A DNA stretch of 50,141 nucleotides from the NCBI RefSeq assembly GCF_023715605.1, contig NZ_JAMBOL010000023.1:1-50141 (forward strand), in the 5' to 3' direction. Each line of letters opens with the position of its first letter. The first letter of the stretch is position 1. A program made the translations under genes and the position numbers. The stretch is from Halalkalibacter oceani (GTDB lineage: Bacteria; Bacillota; Bacilli; Bacillales; Bacillaceae_D). Below, piece after piece: positions 35,258-43,788 of this stretch. The notes under the pieces were generated by a model. The model saw only the letters and a list, made by a program, of their open reading frames with translations. It was not told the DNA's origin and did not search any database.

Positions 35258-36829
35258 ATGAGTTATAAGGAGCAAAAAAAAGACAATTGGACACTCACAT
35301 TACTTCATACAAATGATAGTCATGGACATTTATTGCCTATTGAGGTATCTAGTTTGGATATCTCTTCTCAATTGCGACTATGTCATTCATTTCCTCTTTA
35401 TAAAAAGTTAGGTGGTTTTGCCTATTTAGCTGAAGCAGTTAATCGCATTCGTAGAGAAAATGATCATGTGCTTCTACTTGAAGCAGGAGATGTTTTCTGT
35501 GATAGTGAAATTGCGAATATAACAAAAGGGCATTTTTATATTAAGTTGATGAACCAATTAGGGTATGATGCAATGACACCAGGAAACCATGATGTAGATT
35601 ATGGAATAGATGTTTTAAAACAAAGAGCATATGAAGCGAACTTTCCTATGTTAGCAGCTAATTTATTAGAAGAGGAAACAGAAGCACCTTTATTAGGTTA
35701 TCCTTATATGGTAAAAGAGATCAATGGTTTTAAAATAGGTATCTACGGTCTGACTTATCATTTAACAACCGAAACAACGTCAAAAAAGAATACAGATGGT
35801 GCTAAATACACGTTTAGTTTAGAAACAATACAATCGGACATTAATCAATTAAAAGGTAAGGGTGTTAACTGCGTAATTATATTGTCGCATTTAGGATCGA
35901 ATTTAGATAGAGAGATTGCAGAAAACATAGAAGGAATTGATGTAATTGTTGGAGGGCATTCTCATGAACCTATTCCAAAGGAGATAAGAAAAGGTGTCAT
36001 CATTGCCCAGTCTACACCATACTATACTGGGCTTGGGGTACTACAGTTACAATTTAATCGTAGCTCATTAGTAGGAGCAGAAGGAAGTATAATCCCAATT
36101 ATACCTGAGAACTTACAACCGAATATAAATATACAAAGAATGATAAATGATATGCGGCTTGAGTACAAAGATCGACTAGAACAGGATGTCGGAAGTATTA
36201 CATCTCCTATGATCCGTAATTATAAGCGAGAATCGCCGGCTGAAACGTTATTTGGCAATATACTACGTATTAATACAGCAAGTGATATCTCAATATTACC
36301 CGGAATAGGATTTGGGGTAACGATTCCTCCTGGGCCTATCACATTCGAACAATTAACGAACTTGCTTCCTCATCGTTCGTCTATTTATACCGTACAATTA
36401 AAAGGTAAAGATATTGTAGCAGCTTTAGAACAAAGTATTTTAAACCAAATTTATCCAGACGTAGAAGAACGAGTTGGTGGTCTTATTCAAGTAACAGGAC
36501 TTGCTTTTGTTTATCAATATTCCTCTAAGTTGAAAAACTTAGTTCTAAATGTAAGAGTGAATAATCAACCAATCTCCCTTGATCAATTCTATAAAGTTGT
36601 TTTGAACCAGTTGATGTTTGAAGGTGGCCACAAGTACTCATCTTTAAAAAAAGGACAGCACGTGTGTAAATGGGAACAAACAGATATTGAGATGGTGATC
36701 GACTGGATGCATAGTAATCCGGCATTACCTGTATATGAAGAAGGGTGGAGTAAACCATTACGTATACGAGATTCCCAGAAATTTCAAAAGGGGTGTTTTC
36801 CATTAGAGAATAGCAATATAGAGGAGTGA
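35258..36829 (+). CDS. 5'-nucleotidase/metallophosphoesterase family protein
   Basis: A 523-residue cytosolic enzyme from the ATG at 35258 (TAGGAGG upstream); no signal peptide. The metal-binding motifs are LLHTNDSHGH, EAGDVF, TPGNHDVDYG, ILSHLGS and VGGHSHE, followed by the 5'-nucleotidase C-terminal domain (TLFGNILR, LKGKDI). The family hydrolyses nucleotides; SoxB of the sulfur-oxidation pathway belongs to the same superfamily and hydrolyses sulfate from a carrier, so a sulfur role here is conceivable given the neighbours. YunD-like cytosolic nucleotidase is the conservative reading. Confidence 0.83.
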   Translation: MSYKEQKKDNWTLTLLHTNDSHGHLLPIEVSSLDISSQLRLCHSFPLYKKLGGFAYLAEAVNRIRRENDHVLLLEAGDVFCDSEIANITKGHFYIKLMNQLGYDAMTPGNHDVDYGIDVLKQRAYEANFPMLAANLLEEETEAPLLGYPYMVKEINGFKIGIYGLTYHLTTETTSKKNTDGAKYTFSLETIQSDINQLKGKGVNCVIILSHLGSNLDREIAENIEGIDVIVGGHSHEPIPKEIRKGVIIAQSTPYYTGLGVLQLQFNRSSLVGAEGSIIPIIPENLQPNINIQRMINDMRLEYKDRLEQDVGSITSPMIRNYKRESPAETLFGNILRINTASDISILPGIGFGVTIPPGPITFEQLTNLLPHRSSIYTVQLKGKDIVAALEQSILNQIYPDVEERVGGLIQVTGLAFVYQYSSKLKNLVLNVRVNNQPISLDQFYKVVLNQLMFEGGHKYSSLKKGQHVCKWEQTDIEMVIDWMHSNPALPVYEEGWSKPLRIRDSQKFQKGCFPLENSNIEE

Positions 36830-36834
36830 AACCG

Positions 36835-37488
36835 ATGAAAGTGACTAACATCACTTTATTTACAATGTCAGCTTGCCCCTTAGGTAGAACGATGCGGCAT
36901 GTTCTGGAAGAGGTTACAACCTTGTTACCTGAGCTAACATTTTCGATTGTGTTTATTGATCTAGAACCTGAGTTAACGAATGAGGCACGGATTAGTAATA
37001 ATCCTACTACGTTGTTTCGAGATAAAAATGGAAAAGAAGTTAATCGGGTTGAGGGATTTATGGAAACAGACGAGGTAATACAACTCATTAAAACTAAAAA
37101 AAACTATACAACCTTACCAAGCGGAGCCAAAAGAGAGAAGAGTGTAGAATCTTACACTATCTATTTACTCAATGGTGACGCACTTGAAGCGGTAGACATA
37201 GATTTTACTAATCCAACACCGGTGAAAACGCCTCGTATCACAGCAATCAATTTGCTATTAGAAGCTGATTTACAACCATTAATTAACCCGTTTCCAGATA
37301 GTGCTACTTTAGAATTAGTTGAGTTTGAAGAAGATTTAGCACGAGTTTATATTATCCATGAAGAAAAAACAATTTCAGAACGTAATGCTTACAAGATGAA
37401 AAGGTGTCTACAACAAACGTTACACTCATTTGGTATTGAAAAAGTTGAATTGATTTTAAAAGATTATAAAACCCATAATAGTATTTAA
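36835..37488 (+). CDS. thioredoxin-fold domain fused to a GerMN-like domain
   Basis: A 217-residue protein; the ATG at 36835 follows GAGGAG. Residues 1-85 look like a thioredoxin/glutaredoxin fold starting ITLFTMSACPLGRTMRHVLE, with a single Cys in CPLG rather than CxxC, and a cis-Pro-like NPTTLF. The C-terminal half (about 105-217) follows the GerMN pattern: TAINLLLEADLQPLINPFPD, a strand SATLELVEFEEDLARVYI and LQQTLHSFGIEKVELIL. GerMN is known in GerM and lipoproteins; fusion to a thioredoxin fold is unusual. A role as thiol carrier or chaperone in the operon is inference. Confidence 0.55.
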   Translation: MKVTNITLFTMSACPLGRTMRHVLEEVTTLLPELTFSIVFIDLEPELTNEARISNNPTTLFRDKNGKEVNRVEGFMETDEVIQLIKTKKNYTTLPSGAKREKSVESYTIYLLNGDALEAVDIDFTNPTPVKTPRITAINLLLEADLQPLINPFPDSATLELVEFEEDLARVYIIHEEKTISERNAYKMKRCLQQTLHSFGIEKVELILKDYKTHNSI

Positions 37489-37496
37489 TTCATCTT

Positions 37497-37531
37497 AAAA
37501 GACCTTAAACATTGTGTTTGAGGTCTTTTTT
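37497..37531 (+). terminator. terminator of the ccdA-tlpA-TCS operon
   Basis: AAAAGACCTTAAAC and GTTTGAGGTCTTTT form a stem (one mismatch) with loop ATTGT and a T6 tract. It closes the plus-strand operon, convergent with the DUF2892 gene. Confidence 0.8.
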
Positions 37532-37542
37532 GCCATAATTAT

Positions 37543-37935
37543 TTAGTGTAAAAGAGTTTGTAAAGCATTGCGTTCCTCATTAATCTCATTAGCGGTCCTA
37601 ATACCCAGCTCCCTTATTAGAGGTAATGGAGGACACCAACCTTGTAAAGAGTGTTGGAGTAAAAAATAACCAACTACTCCTGAAAGTAAATGCCACCTTT
37701 TGTGACTCGTGAGACCTAAAATGGTTCCAAGGAGAATGAAAGATGATGCTGAAGCTTCTAAAACTCGTTCCGTATCCCACTCTTGATCAAGTGCTTCGAT
37801 TCTCCTCATTATTTCTTTTTGGTCCTCATATCGATATCTTTCAATATTAAGTTGTGTTTCTAATGCAAATTTTTCGTTAATCCTTTCTGAAGTGTTAAAC
37901 TGAACTCTTTTTGAAGTTGGGGGAAGGAATCCCAT
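37543..37935 (-). CDS. DUF2892-family (YgaP-like) protein
   Basis: A 130-residue protein whose C-terminal half (HLLSGVVGYFLLQHSLQGWCPPLPLIRELG) is the DUF2892 membrane hairpin found in YgaP, often fused to or next to rhodaneses. The WCPP cysteine may relay sulfur. The N-terminal half is charged and helical (RINEKFALETQLNIERYRYE). The ATG at 37935 has GAGGTGAA upstream. It is divergent from the first rhodanese of the sulfur cluster, sharing a 193-bp control region. Confidence 0.75.
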   Translation of the reverse strand: MGFLPPTSKRVQFNTSERINEKFALETQLNIERYRYEDQKEIMRRIEALDQEWDTERVLEASASSFILLGTILGLTSHKRWHLLSGVVGYFLLQHSLQGWCPPLPLIRELGIRTANEINEERNALQTLLH

Positions 37936-38128
37936 GTGAGTTCACCTCTTTCAATTAATTGATAAAACTTTTCGCAGAATAGGAGTAAAGGGCGAATTTG
38001 ATTTTTGGGTTGGCTAACTGAAATTAGCAAAGTCTTTTTAATTTTGAAGAAGTAAAAATTTATTTTTTTGAAATGATAACTATGTACCACTCTTTTTTTA
38101 TCTGCATATTGAGGGGGAAATATACAAT

Positions 38129-38449
38129 ATGTCAACAAAAACACAAATGGAAGAAATTACACCAACCGAAGTGTCACAACGCATAAATGAAGGCAAGCGA
38201 GACAGCATCATTGATGTTCGTGAGCATGATGAAATAGCGGAAGGAGCCATTCCTGGTATCCACCATATCCCACTTGGAGAGCTTGAGGATCGACTTAGTG
38301 AAATAGATAAAAGCAAAGAACATATCTTAGTTTGTCGATCCAGTGCCAGAAGTGGGAGAGCTGCTGAATTCTTGAAAAGCAAAGGGTATAAGGTGAAGAA
38401 TATGGCAGGTGGAATGTTGCATTGGAAAGGTGAATTAGAACGAAAATAA
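38129..38449 (+). CDS. single-domain rhodanese (sulfurtransferase)
   Basis: A 106-residue rhodanese. The strand IIDVREHDEIAEGAIPG and the active loop VCRSSARS with the sulfur-accepting Cys are intact; MAGGMLHWKG closes the domain. It is cytosolic with no signal. It starts sulfur module A, 15 bp ahead of the TusA-rhodanese fusion. It would carry a persulfide from low-molecular donors to TusA-type carriers. No ATACC-type operator is seen upstream, unlike module B. Confidence 0.88.
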   Translation: MSTKTQMEEITPTEVSQRINEGKRDSIIDVREHDEIAEGAIPGIHHIPLGELEDRLSEIDKSKEHILVCRSSARSGRAAEFLKSKGYKVKNMAGGMLHWKGELERK

Positions 38450-38472
38450 AAGATATTAGGGAGGTGAAGAAA

Positions 38473-39045
38473 TTGGAAGTAACAGTAAATAAAACATTAG
38501 ATGCAAAAGGTCTAGCATGTCCGATGCCAATTGTTAAAACAAAAAAGGAAATGAATACGCTTGAACCTGGTCAAGTCATGGAAATACAAGCGACTGATAA
38601 AGGTTCAACGGCTGATATAAAAGCATGGGCAGATAGTACAGGTAATCAATATCTGGGAACCATTGAAGAGGGAGATACTCTAAAGCACTACCTTCGAAAA
38701 GCAAGCTCAGAAGAAGAAAAAAACGAAACCAATCATCCTCATGTTGTTACGCTGGATGAATTATCAAAGAAAATAGAGGGTAACGAAAAAGTCACCATTT
38801 TAGATGTAAGAGAATCTGCAGAATATGCTTTTGGTCATATTCCGGGAGCTGTTCATATTCCGTTAGGAGAGCTTGAAGAACGTTTTGAAGAATTAGATAA
38901 AAGTGATGAGATTCATGTCGTGTGTCGCACGGGTAGCAGAAGTGATTTCGCAGCACAAAAGCTTGCTGAAAAGGGATTTAATCGTGTGAAAAATGTGGTA
39001 CCTGGAATGAAAGAATGGACGGGCCCAATAAATAAACTTCATTAA
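38473..39045 (+). CDS. yrkF: TusA-rhodanese fusion (YrkF-like), copy A
   Basis: A 190-residue fusion; the TTG at 38473 lies eight bases after GGGAGG (a GTG at 38464 overlaps the ribosome binding site). The TusA domain (residues 1-75) has the carrier Cys in AKGLACPMPIVKTKKE; the rhodanese domain (about 95-190) has ILDVRESAEYAFGHIPG and the loop VCRTGSRSD. It matches B. subtilis YrkF in layout. Sulfur probably moves from the rhodanese Cys to the TusA Cys or the reverse. A near-identical paralogue lies at 46209-46784. Confidence 0.9.
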   Translation: MEVTVNKTLDAKGLACPMPIVKTKKEMNTLEPGQVMEIQATDKGSTADIKAWADSTGNQYLGTIEEGDTLKHYLRKASSEEEKNETNHPHVVTLDELSKKIEGNEKVTILDVRESAEYAFGHIPGAVHIPLGELEERFEELDKSDEIHVVCRTGSRSDFAAQKLAEKGFNRVKNVVPGMKEWTGPINKLH

Positions 39046-39062
39046 AAAAGGGAGAGAGTGTC

Positions 39063-39452
39063 TTGAAAATTGCAATTATCGCTGCAAATGGTGGAATGTT
39101 TGATGCTTACAAAGTTTTTAATATCGCAACAGCAGCTGCTGCTACAGATGCTGAAGTTGAAATATTTTTCACTTTTGAAGGATTAAATTTAATTCATAAA
39201 GAGGCACATAAAAGCCTTCCAATGCCTGCAGGAACAGAACATTTCCAAGAAGGTTTTAAGAAGAACAACGTCCCACCAGTTGATGAACTTGTTTCGATGG
39301 CAACAGAAATGGGTGTAAAAATGATTGCTTGTCAAATGACAATGGATGTCATGAGTTTAGAGAAGGAACATTTTATTGAGGGAATTGATGTTGGTGGTGC
39401 CGTTACATTTTTGACATATGCAAAAGATGCTGACGTGACCCTGACATTTTAA
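39063..39452 (+). CDS. DsrE/DsrF-like sulfur relay protein, copy A
   Basis: A 129-residue DsrE-fold protein: [33 protein letters not shown], and the cysteine strand [11 protein letters not shown]. The single Cys is the likely sulfur-carrying residue. The TTG at 39063 follows GGGAGAG. It is paralogous to 47047-47442 over the full length, with most positions identical by eye. It lies between the TusA-rhodanese and the dioxygenase-like fusion, so it may relay sulfane sulfur between them. Confidence 0.88.
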   Translation: MKIAIIAANGGMFDAYKVFNIATAAAATDAEVEIFFTFEGLNLIHKEAHKSLPMPAGTEHFQEGFKKNNVPPVDELVSMATEMGVKMIACQMTMDVMSLEKEHFIEGIDVGGAVTFLTYAKDADVTLTF

Positions 39453-39475
39453 TACAGAACTATAGGAGGGGAACT

Positions 39476-40612
39476 ATGACAACAACAACGGCGATTAAAG
39501 GAATCAATGTTAAAGAGTTAACAAAAAAGATTCTTAATGGCGATCACATTTTTATTTTAGACGTAAGAAACACAGGTGATTTTGACGATTGGAAAATTGA
39601 AGGGGAAAACGTCCATATTATTAACAAGCCTTACTTTGATTTAATTGACAGTCTTGATCCGATTATGGATCAACTGCCTAAAGATCAGCCGATCTATGTT
39701 ATTTGTGCAAAGGGAGGTTCCTCTGAATTTGTCGCTGAACAAATTGCAGATGCGGGGTACAACAATGTTTATTCTATTGAAGGCGGAATGAAAGCTTGGA
39801 GTGAACATCTAGAGCCCATTAAAATAGGTGATTTAACAGGTGGAGGTACTATTTATCAATTTGTTCGAATTGGTAAAGGGTGTTTATCCTATTTAGTTGA
39901 ATCAAATGGAGAAGTAGCTATCATTGATGCAGCACGTATGATTGAACCTTATGAACAATTTATTAGCGAACATAACTTAAAGCTAACTCACCTGTTAGAT
40001 ACGCATCTTCATGCTGATCATATCTCAGGCGGACGAACTTTAGCTGAAAAGGTAGGTGCTGAATATCACTTACCACCAAAGGATGCTGAAGAGGTAACGT
40101 ATTCATATACGAAGCTTGAGGATGGAAATGAGATCAGGGTTGGGAAAGTGTTAATCAAAGCTATTTATTCGCCTGGACATACGATAGGGAGTACGTCCTT
40201 TATTGTTGATGATCAATATCTTTTAACTGGAGACATTTTATTTATCGATTCAATTGGCCGGCCTGATTTAGCCGGAAAAGCTGAAGACTGGGTATCAGAT
40301 CTTAGACAAACCCTTTATGACCGGTACAAACAATTGGCAGATAATCTGATTGTGCTACCTGCCCATTACATGGGAATTAATGAAATGAAAAAAGATGGGA
40401 GCGTATCAGAAGAATTAGGTAAGTTGTATAAAGAAAATCATGGGTTGAACATCAATGATGAAAATGAATTTAGAAAAACCGTTTCAGAAAATTTACCGCC
40501 ACAGCCGAACGCATATCAGGAAATTCGAGAGATGAATATGGGCAAGATCAATCCTGATCTTGAGGAACAACGGGAGATGGAGATTGGGCCAAATCGCTGT
40601 GCAGTACGTTAA
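39476..40612 (+). CDS. yrkH: rhodanese / ETHE1-type metallo-beta-lactamase-fold fusion, copy A
   Basis: A 378-residue fusion. The N-terminal rhodanese (1-115) has [12 protein letters not shown] and an active loop VICAKGGSS. The MBL domain carries [11 protein letters not shown] (His177, His179, Asp181, His182), [11 protein letters not shown] and [18 protein letters not shown], the pattern of ETHE1/persulfide dioxygenases with a mononuclear iron site. Domain order is the reverse of S. aureus CstB (MBL first). The C-terminus ends NRCAVR with a conserved Cys. Likely role: oxidation of persulfide to sulfite or thiosulfate. A paralogue is at 47486-48613. Confidence 0.88.
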   Translation: MTTTTAIKGINVKELTKKILNGDHIFILDVRNTGDFDDWKIEGENVHIINKPYFDLIDSLDPIMDQLPKDQPIYVICAKGGSSEFVAEQIADAGYNNVYSIEGGMKAWSEHLEPIKIGDLTGGGTIYQFVRIGKGCLSYLVESNGEVAIIDAARMIEPYEQFISEHNLKLTHLLDTHLHADHISGGRTLAEKVGAEYHLPPKDAEEVTYSYTKLEDGNEIRVGKVLIKAIYSPGHTIGSTSFIVDDQYLLTGDILFIDSIGRPDLAGKAEDWVSDLRQTLYDRYKQLADNLIVLPAHYMGINEMKKDGSVSEELGKLYKENHGLNINDENEFRKTVSENLPPQPNAYQEIREMNMGKINPDLEEQREMEIGPNRCAVR

Positions 40613-40626
40613 GGAGGAATGAAAAG

Positions 40627-40854
40627 ATGGAAGTGACGAAAGTTTTAGATGCAAAAGGTCTAGCGTGTCCAATGCCAATTGTGAGAACAAAAAAGGCAAT
40701 GGATGAATTACAGTCAGGTGAAGTGTTAGAGGTTCAAGCTACAGATAAAGGTGCAAAAAATGACCTTACAGCATGGGCAAATTCTGGAGGGCATGAATTA
40801 GTAAGTGACAAAGAAGAGAATGGAGTCTTTACATTCTATATTAAGAAATCCTAA
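40627..40854 (+). CDS. yrkI: TusA-family sulfur carrier (YrkI-like), copy A
   Basis: A 75-residue TusA protein with the carrier Cys in AKGLACPMPIVRTKKA and the usual KGAKNDLTAWANSGGHEL second half. ATG at 40627 behind AAGGAGGAATG. It ends module A and is followed by a perfect hairpin and then the SulP gene. It is nearly identical to the proteins at 44689-44916 and 48657-48884. Confidence 0.92.
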   Translation: MEVTKVLDAKGLACPMPIVRTKKAMDELQSGEVLEVQATDKGAKNDLTAWANSGGHELVSDKEENGVFTFYIKKS

Positions 40855-40857
40855 TTA

Positions 40858-40880
40858 AGAAGGGTGCTCTGCACCCTTCT
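40858..40880 (+). other. intercistronic perfect hairpin
   Basis: AGAAGGGTGC and GCACCCTTCT form a perfect 10-bp stem with the loop TCT, but no T-tract follows. It lies between the TusA and SulP genes, where it may stabilise the upstream mRNA or reduce read-through, giving unequal expression of the two parts. Confidence 0.6.
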
Positions 40881-40918
40881 ACATACCATTTGTTAACAAC
40901 AGAAAGGAGGCAATAGAT

Positions 40919-42580
40919 GTGTTTAAAAAATTTATTCCTGCATTAGAGTGGATCCCCAATTATCAGAGAACAGATCTGAGAGGAGATATGTCCGCCGGCT
41001 TAATTGTAGCGGTGATGTTAATACCTCAAGGAATGGCTTATGCGATGTTAGCAGGACTTCCGCCTGTCATTGGTCTATACGCGTCTACTATTCCGATTAT
41101 TGTTTATGCACTATTTGGAACGTCTCGTCAATTGGCCGTAGGACCAGTTGCCATGGACTCTTTATTAGTTTTAGCGGGTGTATCTGTCTTAGCAGAACCA
41201 GGTACAGCAGAATATATCTCATTAACGCTTTTACTTATGTTAATGGTCGGACTTATATTATTTTTAATGGGACTGTTCCGGCTTGGATTCCTTGTAAATT
41301 TTTTATCGAATGCGGTTATAAGTGGTTTTACATCAGCTGCCGCTATTACCATTGGACTCAGCCAATTAAAGCATCTAATTGGGGTGAATATACTTGCGGA
41401 CCAGAATGTTTTCACCATTGTTTGGGAGGCAATCGTAAGAGTAGTGGAGATAAATATCGTTACGTTGGCAATTGGGTTGATTAGTATTTTCTTTTTAATT
41501 GGATTGAAACGTCTTCCAAAAATCCCAGCCCCTCTTGTAGTTGTAACACTAAGCATTTTAGTTGTGTTATTTTTAAGGCTAGATGAATTAGGCGTGAAGA
41601 TTGTGGGAGAAGTACCAAGAGGACTTCCAGCTTTTAGTCTGCCAGTTCTTTCACTTAGCTCAGCCGTCTCACTACTGCCAATTGCTTTAACGATCTCATT
41701 TATTGCCTTTATGGAGGCTATCTCAGTCTCAAAAGCAATTGCGGCAAAAGAAAAATATAAAATTGTACCGAATCAAGAGTTAGTCGGCATTGGTTTAGCA
41801 AACGTAGCTGGATCATTTTTTTCGGCTTATCCAGTTACAGGTGGTTTTTCGAGGTCAGCTGTTAATTATCAAGCAGGTGCTCGCACACCATTAGCTTCAC
41901 TGATTACAGCCGCATTAATTATCCTCACTTTGCTTTTTTTCACTGGGTTATTTTATTACCTTCCTAATGCAGTTTTAGCAGCCATCATTATGGTTGCTGT
42001 CTATAAACTCATTGATGTAAAGGAAGCAAAACGATTATTTAGGATACGAAAAGCGGACGGTTGGACTTGGGTGGTTACATTTATAGCGACACTTGTGCTC
42101 GGAATTAAAGTAGGGATTTTGATTGGGATTGCCTTTTCCTTGCTCGTGTTTATTGCTAGAAGTGCCTATCCTCATGTTGCCGAGTTAGGATATTTAACAG
42201 AAGATCATGTTTTTAGAAACATTAACCGTTATCCTGAGGCGAAAGTGGATCCTGAGGTGATAATTTTTAGAACGGATGCTTCACTGTATTTTGCCAATAT
42301 GACCTTTTTAGAGGATAAACTATGTGAGCGAGTTGGCGAAAAACCAGAAACGAAATGGATTATCCTTGATTTTTCAGGTGTCAATTCAATTGACGCTGTT
42401 GCCATTCATTCTTTAGAAGAAGTAATGGAGTCGTGTGGTAAAGGTGGAATTGAGTTTTTATTTGCAGGGATTAAAGGCCCTGTGATGGATTTAATGAAGA
42501 AGGCAGATTGGGATAAGAAATATGGCGATAATCTTAACTATTTATCCATTAACCAAGCTTTAAAAGCAATCGGAAAATAG
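40919..42580 (+). CDS. SulP-family anion transporter with STAS domain
   Basis: A 553-residue membrane transporter. The N-terminal LRGDMSAGLIVAVMLIPQGM and the GLPPVIGLYAS, TVAVGPVAMDS-type helices are SulP hallmarks; GAFSRSAVN-like TGGFSRSAVNYQAG lies mid-protein. A C-terminal STAS domain (about 440-553) contains ILDFSGVNSIDAVAIHSLEE. The GTG at 40919 follows AAAGGAGG. It is directly followed by a beta-carbonic anhydrase, and such SulP/CA pairs are usually bicarbonate systems; within a sulfur cluster sulfate or sulfite transport is the other possibility. Confidence 0.9.
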   Translation: MFKKFIPALEWIPNYQRTDLRGDMSAGLIVAVMLIPQGMAYAMLAGLPPVIGLYASTIPIIVYALFGTSRQLAVGPVAMDSLLVLAGVSVLAEPGTAEYISLTLLLMLMVGLILFLMGLFRLGFLVNFLSNAVISGFTSAAAITIGLSQLKHLIGVNILADQNVFTIVWEAIVRVVEINIVTLAIGLISIFFLIGLKRLPKIPAPLVVVTLSILVVLFLRLDELGVKIVGEVPRGLPAFSLPVLSLSSAVSLLPIALTISFIAFMEAISVSKAIAAKEKYKIVPNQELVGIGLANVAGSFFSAYPVTGGFSRSAVNYQAGARTPLASLITAALIILTLLFFTGLFYYLPNAVLAAIIMVAVYKLIDVKEAKRLFRIRKADGWTWVVTFIATLVLGIKVGILIGIAFSLLVFIARSAYPHVAELGYLTEDHVFRNINRYPEAKVDPEVIIFRTDASLYFANMTFLEDKLCERVGEKPETKWIILDFSGVNSIDAVAIHSLEEVMESCGKGGIEFLFAGIKGPVMDLMKKADWDKKYGDNLNYLSINQALKAIGK

Positions 42581-42589
42581 GTGAAAGCT

Positions 42590-43147
42590 ATGCGGAATTT
42601 AGAGTTACGTAAACGAAATGAAGAATTTATAAGAAAGATGAAAGAATATGATCCAACTTTCTTTGATGAATTAAAGAAGGGGCAAGCTCCAGAATTTTTT
42701 GTGCTGTCCTGTAGCGATTCACGAGTAAGCCCTTCTGTCGTCACACAAATGCCTTTAGGGCATATGTTTGTTCATCGAAATATTGCTAACCAAATTTCTA
42801 TTGAGGATGAGAGTTTTTCAGCAAGTCTTTACTATGCTTTAAGACATTTAAATGTAAAAGTAATTGTGATCAAAGGCCATACTGATTGTGGGGGAGTCAA
42901 AGCAGCTTGGTCGGGCAATAATGAAGAAGAACTCCGAGGTTGGATTGGCAAGGTTAGAAAAAGTTTACCGGATCACAACTTGTTAAAAGATGTTTCGATG
43001 GATGAGTTAACTAGAGAAAATGTATTATCACAAGTTAAACATCTACAACAGCATCCGATCTATAAAAAATATGGGCAAGGTGTACAAATGATTGGTTGCT
43101 TGTTTCACGTAGAGTCCGGAGAGCTTGAAAGGGTTTATCCTTTATAA
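42590..43147 (+). CDS. beta-class carbonic anhydrase (YtiB-like)
   Basis: A 185-residue zinc enzyme. The motifs are LSCSDSRVSP (zinc Cys and the Asp-Arg dyad) and KGHTDCGGV (zinc His and Cys). The ATG at 42590 has AGGTGA five bases upstream; a GTG directly after the SulP stop (42581) is less likely. It interconverts CO2 and bicarbonate and is tightly coupled to the SulP gene, so it probably supplies or consumes the transported anion. Length is normal for the short beta-CA branch. Confidence 0.92.
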   Translation: MRNLELRKRNEEFIRKMKEYDPTFFDELKKGQAPEFFVLSCSDSRVSPSVVTQMPLGHMFVHRNIANQISIEDESFSASLYYALRHLNVKVIVIKGHTDCGGVKAAWSGNNEEELRGWIGKVRKSLPDHNLLKDVSMDELTRENVLSQVKHLQQHPIYKKYGQGVQMIGCLFHVESGELERVYPL

Positions 43148-43174
43148 AGTTATATAAAAAAATGAGTTTAATGT

Positions 43175-43219
43175 TTGACAACAAGACCGACATACCTTAC
43201 TGTATACCCTGTGTGGTAT
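43175..43219 (+). promoter_or_regulatory. promoter with CstR-type operator before the DUF302 gene
   Basis: TTGACA (43175-43180), a 17-bp spacer and TACTGT (43198-43203) form the promoter. ATACCCTGTGTGGTAT (43204-43219) is a good ATACC-N6-GGTAT site, with a degenerate ATACC half at 43192. Repressor bound here would block the start region. Confidence 0.6.
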
Positions 43220-43245
43220 GAAAAAGACCTAAAAGGAGAGATAAC

Positions 43246-43629
43246 ATGTTTGATTACACAATTGAAACATCGAACACGATGGAAGAAACAATTGAAAAGT
43301 TGAAAGCAACTCTTATGGAAGAAAAGTTTGGTGTCTTATGGGAGTTTGACATTCAAGCAAAGCTCCAAGAGAAAGGGTTAGAATTCAATGAACCTTATAA
43401 AGTTTTGGAAGTGTGTAATCCACATGAAGCGAAAAGAGTATTAGACAAAAATAAAATGGTTGGTTACTTTCTCCCTTGTAAAATAGTTGTTTATACAGAC
43501 CAAGGAAAAACAAAAATTGGAATGCCGAAGCCATCTGCTTTAATTCAAAATGTAAATGATGAGGAATTGAATGAGATTGCCTTAGACATTGAAAAAAGAT
43601 TGATGTCCGCTATAGATAAAAGTATTTAA
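43246..43629 (+). CDS. DUF302-family protein
   Basis: A 127-residue protein of the DUF302 family: the ETIEKLKATLMEEKFGVLWE start, the EVCNPHEAKRVLDKN segment and the FLPCKIVVYTDQGKTKIGMP stretch are characteristic. Two conserved Cys (EVCNP and LPCK) may react with persulfide. DUF302 often occurs with rhodanese and CsoR-type genes. ATG at 43246 behind AAAGGAGAG, monocistronic, with its own operator-bearing promoter and a terminator. Confidence 0.85.
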   Translation: MFDYTIETSNTMEETIEKLKATLMEEKFGVLWEFDIQAKLQEKGLEFNEPYKVLEVCNPHEAKRVLDKNKMVGYFLPCKIVVYTDQGKTKIGMPKPSALIQNVNDEELNEIALDIEKRLMSAIDKSI

Positions 43630-43645
43630 GGGAAACAACCAATTT

Positions 43646-43690
43646 AAGTCTCTTGTGAAAGGTCATGACTTTTCATTAAGAGACTTCTTT
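43646..43690 (+). terminator. terminator after DUF302 gene
   Basis: AAGTCTCTT and AAGAGACTT enclose an inner TGAAA/TTTCA stem, followed by CTTT. The structure is a long interrupted hairpin with a short T-tract. Confidence 0.6.
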
Positions 43691-43729
43691 ATTGCTTGTT
43701 AAATAATAATTTCCATTTAAAAATTAGGC

Positions 43730-43758
43730 TTGACTATATACCTATAAGGGTATATTAT
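43730..43758 (+). promoter_or_regulatory. promoter with operator inside the spacer (membrane rhodanese/CstR unit)
   Basis: TTGACT (43730-43735), a 17-bp spacer and TATTAT (43753-43758). The operator ATACCTATAAGGGTAT (43738-43753) fills the spacer exactly, an ideal position for repression by a CsoR/CstR-family protein. Confidence 0.75.
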
Positions 43759-43788
43759 ATGAGTATAAACAACGAGGAGGGCAGATCA

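Noticed and set aside
38040-38128. CstR operator before the first rhodanese
   Set aside because: TTGAAATGATAACTATGTACCAC resembles the module B upstream sequence but lacks a GGTAT half-site, so I did not call it.
40948-41484. 178-codon frame overlapping the SulP gene
   Set aside because: Cys/Ser/Arg-rich out-of-frame product of the SulP coding sequence; no ribosome binding site.
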